Below are positions 56,501-64,000 of a stretch of 64,000 nt of DNA, piece after piece. Source of the DNA: Siphonodentalium dalli (Eukaryota; Mollusca; Scaphopoda; Gadilida; Siphonodentaliidae); contig CP136069.1 in assembly GCA_032622095.1 (NCBI GenBank), positions 184,069,122 through 184,133,121 on the forward strand, given 5' to 3'. Numbering within the stretch: position 1 is the first letter of the stretch; every line of letters begins with the position of its first letter. The translations under genes were made by a program, and so were the position numbers. The notes under the pieces are model-generated. The model did not search any database, had not been told where the DNA came from, and saw only the letters and a program-made list of their open reading frames with translations.

Positions 56501-59500
56501 AAACTTCAATTTTCTTTTCAAATATAGGTTACAAACAACTAATTATATAGAGTTACTTTTCTTGAATTTGTGTAGGGAAACTCGAGTCAGCATAAAAAAA
56601 AATTCTGGCTGCTGATTGGTTGATTATCACTGAGGGAAATATCCCTAATCGGGAACAGAAAATCATAGCCTACGTAAATATGGCGATCGTGTATGTTTAG
56701 ATGTCCAGGAAGAGTCTGGTGCCGTCCAGAAGTTACGGAAGGGGTCTGGGTATTTTTATGCTGCTGATTTTTTTGCAGTAAATGGGGTAGTTGTGGAAAT
56801 GCAAGATTATCGTTTGAAAAAAATACCGAAAAGGGCGCGTTTGTTGTCACATACTGGTGCAGAGGATGACGTTCTAAGGGAAAATTGACCACTAGAAGTT
56901 CAACTAGGTCAAAGCCATGGCCGACGGGACTTTTAGTTAACACTGTCGCCTATGGAAAATAATTAGTTGTGGGTAACCTATAGGCAAAAAAATCACATTT
57001 TTCAAATATCGTTCAGGGCAGCGAATTTAGGAACACTGATAAACAAAGACTCACTCGTTTTGTTGAGTTATTATATTTTCACGCCCTACAGACCCATTTT
57101 CAGATTATGCGAGACATTTATTAACCCTCTGTCGCCGGAACTTCAACTTTTTCCGGAGGCGAAATTTTCTGAAAATCATCCATTTTGTGCATATGGGTGG
57201 ACCTTTAATGTTCAAAATAGCACGGTCGAGGTGATGGAAGTTTCTCTGATAGAAATTCGACTCAAACTCCTGAAAAGTACTGAAATTTAAAGGGACATCC
57301 GCCTATCATTGAACCAAACCATCATCGGATGGTGAAATTTTGAGGGGGGGGGGGGGTCTATTTCAAATGCAATTAAACATTGTATTGTTCAAAATTAGAT
57401 AAATTCCTTAAAACGTATGGTAGATGTACGTGACTAGTTTTCAAAACTTATACATATTACTTTCTATCGTGTGCGTTATGCACGCGAGTCGGTTTTTACA
57501 AATTAAATTATGATGAAAAACCCTGAATTTGGGGTGTGGTCACATTTGTGGTCATAATATCCCCACTAGTGAGTGGATGGACATGGGACATGCGACACTG
57601 TGCAGTATATATGTCTATGACAAGCCTAACATGAGACATTAGTATCTTTTCTACTAAACTGCGCTTCCAGATTTATCAGGATTCTATTACTGGTGTTATT
57701 TCTTACCCCAAAAAAATTGTTAATTTTAAAACGGGGTATGTGGGTTAAATGACCGCTGGGAGATAATAGGATGTCCAATAACTCCTGTATTTCTATTGTA
57801 TCACGGTAAAGCTTTTTTTGTAAAATTGGCGCGGTTTACACGATCAAACTTCAATTTTCTTTTCAAATATAGGTTACAAACAACTAATTATATAGAGTTA
57901 CTTTTCTTGAATTTGTGTAGGGAAACTCGAGTCAGCATAAAAAAAAATTCTGGCTGCTGATTGGTTGATTATCACTGAGGGAAATATCCCTAATCGGGAA
58001 CAGAAAATCATAGCCTACGTAAATATGGCGATCGTGTATGTTTAGATGTCCAGGAAGAGTCTGGTGCCGTCCAGAAGTTACGGAAGGGGTCTGGGTATTT
58101 TTATGCTGCTGATTTTTTTGCAGTAAATGGGGTAGTTGTGGAAATGCAAGATTATCGTTTGAAAAAAATACCGAAAAGGGCGCGTTTGTTGTCACATACT
58201 GGTGCAGAGGATGACGTTCTAAGGGAAAATTGACCACTAGAAGTTCAACTAGGTCAAAGCCATGGCCGACGGGACTTTTAGTTAACACTGTCGCCTATGG
58301 AAAATAATTAGTTGTGGGTAACCTTATGGTTATGTTGCCGCGGCTAGGTTACGAAAAATGACCGCCGATATTTTAATCATGTTATATTTCGGTATGTTAT
58401 GCATCCAAAATTTCTGCCAAGTCTTGAATAGTGGTCGTTTAACTTCAACGGGCGTGTTTCTGTATACCGCAATTAATTTTTATCTAATATATTTTCTATG
58501 TTTTAAAGTTATTGTGGTTGATAGCATAGCAATTTAGGTAGAAAATGGATGCAAAACGAACAGCAATTCTACTATCTGTTATTCTATTGGCCGATACAAC
58601 AAAAGTATAGGTCCATTAGTGTTTCCACGACATTGAAAACATTGACTTCGGAAAAAATAAATACTTGGCTTACGGTTGGTTATGTTTGCATAAATAACTC
58701 AGGCTGTCACTCCATGCAGTTGCGTACTTTCGTGCACTTTCACCCTGGCACAATGATATTATAAGTAATAAGTATGTCAAATTCTACGATGTTATCATAA
58801 TTTGCTGCTTTACATAATATATTGCCGTATAAAGGCAGGTCTAATTTTCTATTTAGTCCGTAATGTATGCAACTCACAAAACATATCTATTTGCTTTACC
58901 CTGTGTTTCGCTTTAAATTTAGGAGTCGTTTTAAATTCGTGCACCAATGGGTGTGCGAAAAATAGTACTGCCCTAATTTAAATACGAGAATGAAGGTATG
59001 CCACATGTGGGGGGGGGGGGGGGGGGGGGGGCTACATGCCAGACAACAGTACATCTCCTGTTAGTATTATACCTACATATAAAGGGTATAGAATGCTCAG
59101 GTTCTATTATTATTTCGCTAATAATATTCACTAGTCATGTAATTTGTGTCTACACCAATTGATCAAATAACATTGAGAGTTTACAGTATAATAACATATT
59201 CTACTTTCAGAAAAACAATCGACTTGACATTTTGAGAAAAATCTGTTTGTCAATACCAGTTTTCCATTGCTATGGACACAAAATGAGTTGTCAGGTAACT
59301 ATTTTAGCTGCCATATTTTTATCTGTCGGATTTGGAAATCAACTACTGGCCATTCAGAGCAATATGTTCCTCTGAGTTTTAATACTTTGCATGATTGTGT
59401 CCTCAGTAAATGGTCACAAACTCAAACGTTCTGACCTTATTTATTCCAGTCAGTTTAATATACATGTTCATAATGTACATATATCAGTCATGTGCAGATA

Positions 59501-62500
59501 CATGTATATACATATCATATGACAATTTAAGCTTTATCTTGACACATCTCATATGGATATGCTTGTTTAAAAAAATATTTACTATTGTAAATCAGTTTTA
59601 TTACTTGTTCCCATCTCAAGAGTAGAGATGTTCATAACGGGCCCACGGCACTCGCAGCAGCTAACTTTCAATGTTCAATGTCAAGTTTATTATCAAACTT
59701 TATCTTATATTAATGGACTCATCAGTAATTTCACAGTAACAGTACAGTAACAGTAATGTTTTGATATGGAAAATCTCATTGTTTAAGAGTTATTAATAAG
59801 GGAAATAAGAACAATGTAAATTTCTCTTTGCATGTACTTGTTTATGATAGTTGTTCAGACTTTTATAAAATTGATGTTGTTTCACATAAACCCTCGATGA
59901 AGGCCTTGGGTCTCTGGTCTCTGCTACATGTATGTTTGCTTTGATTGTTAAGCTATTTGCATATCACTTAATTACTTCCAATTGCTTTGTGCAGATCCTT
60001 TTCAATCCACGAAGAATTAAAGGTTTAGGATTGACTGATGGGGAATGTATGGAGCGACTATGGTCTTACCTGGGGAGATTTTCCAAAATAACTAAAGAAA
60101 TGACCCCAGAGAATAAAGTAGACCTTCTTGTTGATGGCCTCCTACATTACTCGAGCAAGTTAAAAATGAAATTAGGTGAGTTCATTTTGTAGATTTGACA
60201 TAACAAACTGAGCTTTAATAAACCACGATGCCGCACGGTGAAGAATTAAATTGTACTGAAGTAATATTATAAGTATGGATCATACTTGTGCATTCTTGCA
60301 AACTGCAACAGATCATTGTGTAAATTTCATCTTTCAAAACAAATTCAAAGTGTTATTACCTAAAGTGAGGGAAATGTTACAGACAAAAAACCAAAGCTTT
60401 GGGTACAACAGCAAATACAAGCATAACATTCCATATCAAAATTATGATGTTGTCACCAAAGAGCGCACGTGTGTGGCCGACAGGTGGAAGGAAAACAGTT
60501 GGGCTGGATTGAACTTGAATTTGATAAATATTTTAGTTATTGTTTGGCTTTACTGTATTACAAATTGTTCATCTGTTAATCCATCTATATACTAGTATTT
60601 AGGTATGAAAATTCTGAATTTAAATGGTAGAGTCTCTGTGGCATGAAAATATGAATATAAATATTCTATTTAAATTGTTCTAACATCTTAATTGTCAATT
60701 TATTATTTATTTCTTTTATTCCAACAGGTGTAACTTTGGTGAATAAGTTGTTAAAAGCAGAGGATTTAGCAAAGAAATCACAAATTCTGCTGGATGAAGT
60801 TATTAAACCTCTAAATGGTAAATAGCACATAGTCTTTGCATGTGTTAAATACACACAAATCAGTACAAATTGAAAGATTCCTTCAGGTCACAGTATTTTG
60901 CATGAATCATTATTTTGCATGAATCAGACCTGTCAGTCTGGAACAAGGAAGGACAATTAGATATTTTAGATTAAAACATTTTATCTGTCCATCCGTCTGC
61001 CATCTGTTTTAGCTACATTGTACTCGACACTTTTACTATGATGATGCAAAACTCATTACGTGGTCCCGTTATTGAAGTAAGCACTTGCAAGACAAGAATT
61101 ACTGTCACTCTTCTTTTTTTTTTATCATTTATTCAAATTGTGTGCCAAAGTTCAATTTGTCTCAGGAAAGAAAATTCTGTTTTGATCACATGTTAGTTCA
61201 ATTATGCAGTATCAGAATTTGTTCTTCAGGCATTACTGAAGTCACTGTCCAGGAATGGTCTGCTAAAGAAACGAAAGACACAGAAGATCTTGACAAAACG
61301 AGTGGAAAAGGTACTAATATAACACAAACTTCAGGTCTTTTTGATTTTTTTAGGAGGCATATTGATTTATTCTGTATATCAATTGCCATGGCCCATTCAC
61401 CATTAGCCTCTAATTCTGACACATGTATGCTACTTGTTGCATTTATAATATTGTTTTGCATTTCCAGTCCGACTGGCCATACACCCCTTCCTATATTTGA
61501 GCCTTATTATTAAAATAGGTTGTTTTTTTGGACGGTCCAGACTTAAAGATACATTATCCAAATTAATGCTCCTAAATAAGTTTTTATTTTGCTTCTGGGG
61601 TTAAAATTTATTTGATTTGAGTTGAAGAACCCACCCATTAAAGCTTAGATCAAGTCTTTCTTCTCAGTCCACAAAAGCTTTGGATATCGATTGGTTGGAT
61701 GTTGTTTTTGGACCTCAGTCCCGTCCCGTTATTCTTTATATAAGACTTTATGCCCTGAATCATGGGCAGGAGTTATCTTGCTTGTATGTTTTTGGATTAA
61801 GGTCAAATGGATACTTTGCATATATGTACAAAGCGCCTGATAGTAGCCTTCCCCAAAGCGTGATGACATCAAACATGAGTATATCAGAGGTCTGTTGAAT
61901 GTCTAAGCAACGATATTTAAATGTAAACAAAGCCTTGTTTTCGAGACATTTTTGATATGTCAAGCTATCGGAAAATGTATGTAAACAATATATTGTATCA
62001 TCGCTTTATCTTTTTCAATTACAGTAAATGATTTATCATTCGGAAGACAGATTAATCATGAACATGTCAGATAATTCTCATTCAGGGGACCATGTGAATA
62101 ACCGCACTTCACATGTAAATGTAGTACATCTTTTCAATGAAAGTCTGTTATAGATGAGTAACATGATGGTACTGATGATATCCCAAGCTGTTGTGGACCA
62201 AGAAGACTAGGTCTGATCTAATCAAAGCTCAGAGTTATCAGACATAGAATTTTTTAATCTGTTATTTTTCACCACCTGGATTATTTGGCAGCCTACCAAA
62301 TATTCGAAGAGCTGAAAAATGACCACTTAATGGCTGGTTTATCATACAAAATACCACTTAATATACCCAACGTTTACAGATCCATCCATCCGTTGTCTGT
62401 TCATTCATACCGTGAACAGTAACGCTCGGATCTCACTAAATTTTGGTACGGATATTCACTACAGTTAGTAAATTCCATGTAGGACTATGCCCAACAATGC

Positions 62501-63057
62501 AGAACTTCACGATGCAATGCGATGTGCTTCACAATTCAGAATTTCTGGTTGTCACTATGAATTACTCAGCCATCTTAGGAATAAATTTGCTCATTGTCGT
62601 AATGGTCACTTCTATGAACTTCAATCCGATTCGTGCATGCCATTTAGGAAGGGTATATCTATCTACTTTTTCTTTCTTATTCTCATGAATGAAATTGATG
62701 TGTCACTCTGAGAAATAAATGTTGAAATGTTGATAAACGCAATACTTGATTGTTGTTTGACAGTATCTGATGAGATTTGGATGCAAATTTATGTTTTTTT
62801 ACGATCCATTGCATAGAATACAACGTGATGCACATGCATTGGAATCAATTACTATGAGAACATTAAATGAAGCATGCAATTGTTTTGTTCAGGTTTTCAT
62901 CTTTGTTTATCTGCAAATGCAGATTTTGTGTTTGTCTGCCTGAGTAGGTTAGGCCCACATTAGGCTGTATGTCTTTGACACTTCCATTCTATTTTACAGT
63001 GTCCTATACATGGTCTGAAGAGTATGTGAATAAACTAGAAAATTACCAGCAATTAAG
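50373..63057 (+). CDS. KDZ (Kyakuja-Dileera-Zisupton) transposase-like gene, 8 exons, 3' end off the window
   Basis: Spliced gene; exons at 50,373-50,540, 51,152-51,288, 54,127-54,232, 59,211-59,294, 59,995-60,175, 60,728-60,817, 61,230-61,310 and 63,000-63,057. Every junction has AG/GT signals, all phases match, and the 301 joined codons have no stop. Conserved KDZ blocks appear in the family's order: 'SLDADFQLVRK' (first Asp), 'CRHEFPALYFN', 'MYDIAC' (second Asp), 'PVFHCYGHKMSCQ', 'GLTDGECMERLWSYLG' (Glu) and 'KEMTPENKVDLL...LLHY'. KDZ enzymes are DDE-type DNA transposases in nucleus-encoded mobile elements of animals and fungi. Intact core and splice sites suggest an active, recently active or domesticated copy. 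The first exons, any CxC zinc-binding domain and the C-terminus are not seen. Confidence 0.85.
51152..51288 (+). CDS. KDZ exon 2 (C-x-H-E-F-P block)
   Basis: Follows a long pyrimidine tract ending TTTTTTTAG. Encodes 'TAVFGSACRHEFPALYFNLR', matching the conserved block between the first and second aspartates. Ends within an Arg codon (phase 2) before GTATGA. Confidence 0.88.
51457..51985 (+). repeat. Dispersed tandem repeat in KDZ intron 2
   Basis: Opens with 'CCCGCGAAAAAAAAATTCGG' and a 'GTCCGTCCGTGTGTCCGTG' stretch. About four units of 110-170 bp then follow, each with 'GGTTTCCGGATGATAACTT' and 'GAGAGTTATGGCCC'. Related copies are at 48,955-49,225. The open frames across it (e.g. 51,629-52,012) are shadows. 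Confidence 0.6.
51917..52338 (+). repeat. 213-bp direct tandem duplication
   Basis: 52,130-52,338 repeats 51,917-52,129 nearly perfectly (one difference seen: CTTGTATC against CTTATATC). It includes the end of the preceding repeat unit. Near identity implies a recent event. Confidence 0.85.
52945..53844. mobile_element. Non-autonomous hAT-like element with 8-bp target duplication
   Basis: 900 bp, beginning TAGTGTTGAAACAATTA and ending with a sequence whose reverse complement is TAGGGTTGAAACGATTA. GTTGTCAA occurs immediately outside both ends (52,937-52,944 and 53,845-53,852). An 8-bp duplication and 'GTTGAAAC' termini are typical of hAT transposons. 'GTCGACTA' motifs lie inside both ends. 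There is no transposase ORF. It sits within KDZ intron 2. Confidence 0.8.
54127..54232 (+). CDS. KDZ exon 3 (second catalytic Asp)
   Basis: Acceptor after a run of 15 T ending TTGCAG; donor AAGGTAAAT. Completes the split Arg and encodes 'GYSLYVIEKLIEQNP' then 'IHIMYDIACLVHTHLK'. YDIAC is the most diagnostic KDZ block and holds the second aspartate. Confidence 0.9.
54330..54800 (+). repeat. Repeat pair ending in a 35-bp-arm hairpin
   Basis: 'TATGGATGTTCAC..CTAT' and 'TTCAATT.TTTTGTTCA' recur at about 54,400 and 54,705, and again loosely at 62,440-62,900. Between them, 54,527-54,610 is a hairpin with arms 'ATCCTGTGCCAATG...' and '...CATTGGCACAGGAT'. The hairpin arm is echoed at 63,350-63,380. 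Confidence 0.5.
55181..55640. mobile_element. TIR-bounded unit within the 1,342-bp repeat (first copy)
   Basis: TATAGGTTACAAACAACTAA at the left pairs with TTAGTTGTGGGTAACCTATA at the right, forming 460 bp with inverted ends of about 25 bp. The same unit lies at about 56,523-56,982 and 57,868-58,325. In the third copy the right end reads GTAACCTTATGG, so it differs at the very tip. Confidence 0.6.
55182..58324 (+). repeat. 1,342-bp tandem array in KDZ intron 3, about 2.3 copies
   Basis: Copies start with ATAGGTTACAAACAACTAA at 55,182, 56,524 and 57,869. The first two are full (1,342 and 1,345 bp; the length difference I see is in a poly-G run). The third stops after 456 bp. I see no substitution between copies by eye. 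Each copy contains a unit of about 450 bp bounded by inverted ends plus about 890 bp of other sequence. The 118- and 107-codon frames repeat exactly with the array and have no recognisable domain. Confidence 0.93.
59009..59031. repeat. 23-bp poly-G tract
   Basis: Uninterrupted run of 23 G in KDZ intron 3. Shorter runs lie at 4,981-4,995 (G), 63,836-63,848 and 63,882-63,894 (C). Confidence 0.9.
59211..59294 (+). CDS. KDZ exon 4 (P-x-F-H-x-Y-G-H block)
   Basis: 28 codons, phase 0 at both ends, acceptor 'CTACTTTCAG', donor GTAACT. Encodes 'SIPVFHCYGHKMSCQ', the histidine- and cysteine-bearing block that follows YDIAC in KDZ proteins. Confidence 0.9.
59664..59915 (+). repeat. Dispersed repeat in KDZ intron 4, copy of 7165-7428
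   Basis: Same order and orientation of blocks as the sequence adjoining the TLR stop codon, with many substitutions. This copy lies between two KDZ exons and is presumably spliced out. Confidence 0.5.
59995..60175 (+). CDS. KDZ exon 5 (catalytic Glu)
   Basis: Encodes 'RRIKGLGLTDGECMERLWSY' followed by 'KEMTPENKVDLLVDGLLHYS'. DGE..ERLWS is the KDZ block with the catalytic glutamate. Acceptor 'GCTTTGTGCAG', donor GTGAGT, ends in phase 1. Confidence 0.92.
60728..60817 (+). CDS. KDZ exon 6
   Basis: 30 residues of predicted helix ('VTLVNKLLKAEDLAKKSQIL') consistent with the helical segment after the LLHY block. Acceptor 'TTATTCCAACAG', donor GTAAAT, phase 1 at both ends. Confidence 0.75.
61230..61310 (+). 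CDS. KDZ exon 7
   Basis: 27 residues, acidic and hydrophilic ('VTVQEWSAKETKDTEDLDKT'). Acceptor 'TTTGTTCTTCAG', donor GTACTA, phase 1 at both ends. Assigned by splice signals and phase rather than by a conserved motif. Confidence 0.65.
61511..62999. other. KDZ intron 7 sequence without separate genes
   Basis: Small frames only. Segments near 62,430-62,470 and 62,760-62,900 are degenerate copies of the 54.4-kb repeat. Confidence 0.45.
63000..63057 (+). CDS. KDZ exon 8 (last exon seen)
   Basis: 20 residues ('VSYTWSEEYVNKLENYQQLR'), acceptor 'CTATTTTACAG', donor GTATGA, ends in phase 2, so at least one more exon must lie beyond. None is identified in the last 900 bp, which holds a 19-bp duplication ('GAATATTTTTTGGAAAATG' twice near 63,592) and two poly-C runs. 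Confidence 0.65.
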
Positions 63058-64000
63058 GTATGATCATGACAAACTTGCATAGTAGTATGTAGTATATTGA
63101 CATTGTGTATTTCCCCATGTACATTTTGAACCAACTGCTCTGGAAAGACAGGGTTAGGTATAGAGCCTTCAAAATTAGGAACAAGAGGCCAATCACGATG
63201 TTAACCCATCCCTTGTCGATAGTAAATTATTATGATCAGAATCATAAATGAGAGTTTTGATGTTGAATTATAGAGTATACTGTTATGAACTATTATAGAC
63301 AAAAGTACATAACACAAATTATCAGAATTTATGGGCAACCCCTATTTATATAGAGAATGCCCTGGTACAGGATCTGTAATGCTGCAACACCACAGCATTG
63401 GGTTAAATGTGAAAGGTGACCTGGACATGGAATACTTGGGTTAAGAGAGTTGAATTTAAGGTTACAATGATAATGTATAAACTTTTACCAACAATATAGA
63501 TCAAGATAAGCCACCTCACTGCTGACTCATTAATATCAATTATTTATCAGAGATGTCAAGAAATCACAGGAATTGTTTTGTTTTTTTGGAGTGAATATTT
63601 TTTGGAAAATGAATATTTTTTGGAAAATGCTTCAGTTATCGCATTATGCGTAGAGATTCTACTGAGAGACAGATATAATGGTATGGGTAAACATAAAAAT
63701 GTCCCATGGCAAATTTAATGATGTGACATGTTAGATGCCACATGTTGCCATGGCATTTCCCACGGCATTGCTTATTGCTGTTGCAAATTTCGAGGACTGG
63801 ATATAACTGTTGTGTACCTTTGCATAGTTTGACAACCCCCCCCCCCCCGGCCTTGTGTCGGAATTTTTTTCCGCGACCCCACCCCCCCCCCCCCTGATGA
63901 ACTTTTATGACCCAGTAAGTTTTCCCTCTGCCTGCTGTTTGATAAATGTCCATCTGGCTTCTCTTGTTGGCATGTTAGACACTTTCCTTGTATGTGCATG

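Noticed and set aside
55245-58288. Three identical 118-codon minus-strand ORFs (and two 107-codon plus-strand ORFs) as a gene family
   Set aside because: They repeat because the whole 1,342-bp DNA is duplicated. There is no domain and no divergence to test for coding constraint, and they lie in an intron.
59932-59994. Start codon of the 59,932 ORF as a gene start
   Set aside because: The frame before 59,995 is intronic. An acceptor 'TTTGTGCAG' and continuity with exon 4 show that the coding part begins at 59,995.

Overview
The window is animal nuclear DNA: AT-rich, intron-bearing and very repeat-dense. A secreted-and-membrane Toll-like receptor, a multi-exon KDZ-type transposase gene, and abundant degenerate short tandem repeats of the 'ATAACTCC.CCAAAA' and 'GAGAGTTATGGCCC' kinds together suggest a lophotrochozoan marine invertebrate, most likely a bivalve mollusc. 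That placement is an inference; no taxon marker is present. No prokaryotic operon, CRISPR array or rRNA is visible.

Layout. 0-7 kb is repeat territory: two abutting TTAA-flanked MITE-like foldbacks (1.4-1.9 kb), a near-perfect hairpin (3.1 kb), a 1.1-kb short-ORF element bracketed by a 10-bp direct repeat (3.3-4.4 kb), and a degenerate array rich in 'AAATGGC' motifs (5.8-6.9 kb). 7.4-9.7 kb holds an intact single-exon TLR gene on the minus strand, with a tandem-repeat promoter region upstream. 10-14.8 kb carries further foldback elements, a truncated relative of the 3.4-kb element and an AT-rich 61-63-bp satellite. 14.9-17.6 kb holds a minus-strand adaptor-like gene with two SH2 domains separated by about ten 19-residue repeats and followed by a coiled coil. 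18-44 kb has no gene I can support. It is a patchwork of long inverted repeats (19.2/22.9 kb and 23.9/26.4 kb), nested TIR elements (20.4-22.3 kb and 34.6-36.5 kb) and tandem blocks. 44.2-47.2 kb is a minisatellite of roughly 100 copies of a 29-bp unit.

50.2-63.06 kb, and beyond the right edge, is a plus-strand, multi-exon KDZ (Kyakuja-Dileera-Zisupton) transposase-like gene. Eight exons join with matching phases and no stop. They retain the three acidic residues expected of the D-D-E core. Its introns carry a non-autonomous hAT-like element with an 8-bp target duplication, a 213-bp direct duplication, and a 1,342-bp tandem array.

The TLR and the SH2 protein are plausible innate-immune or signalling genes lying 5.2 kb apart in the same orientation. 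Nothing in the sequence shows that they act together. The dominant theme is mobile-element biology: several elements can be dated relative to each other because one interrupts another, and TTAA-flanked (piggyBac-style) non-autonomous elements recur.
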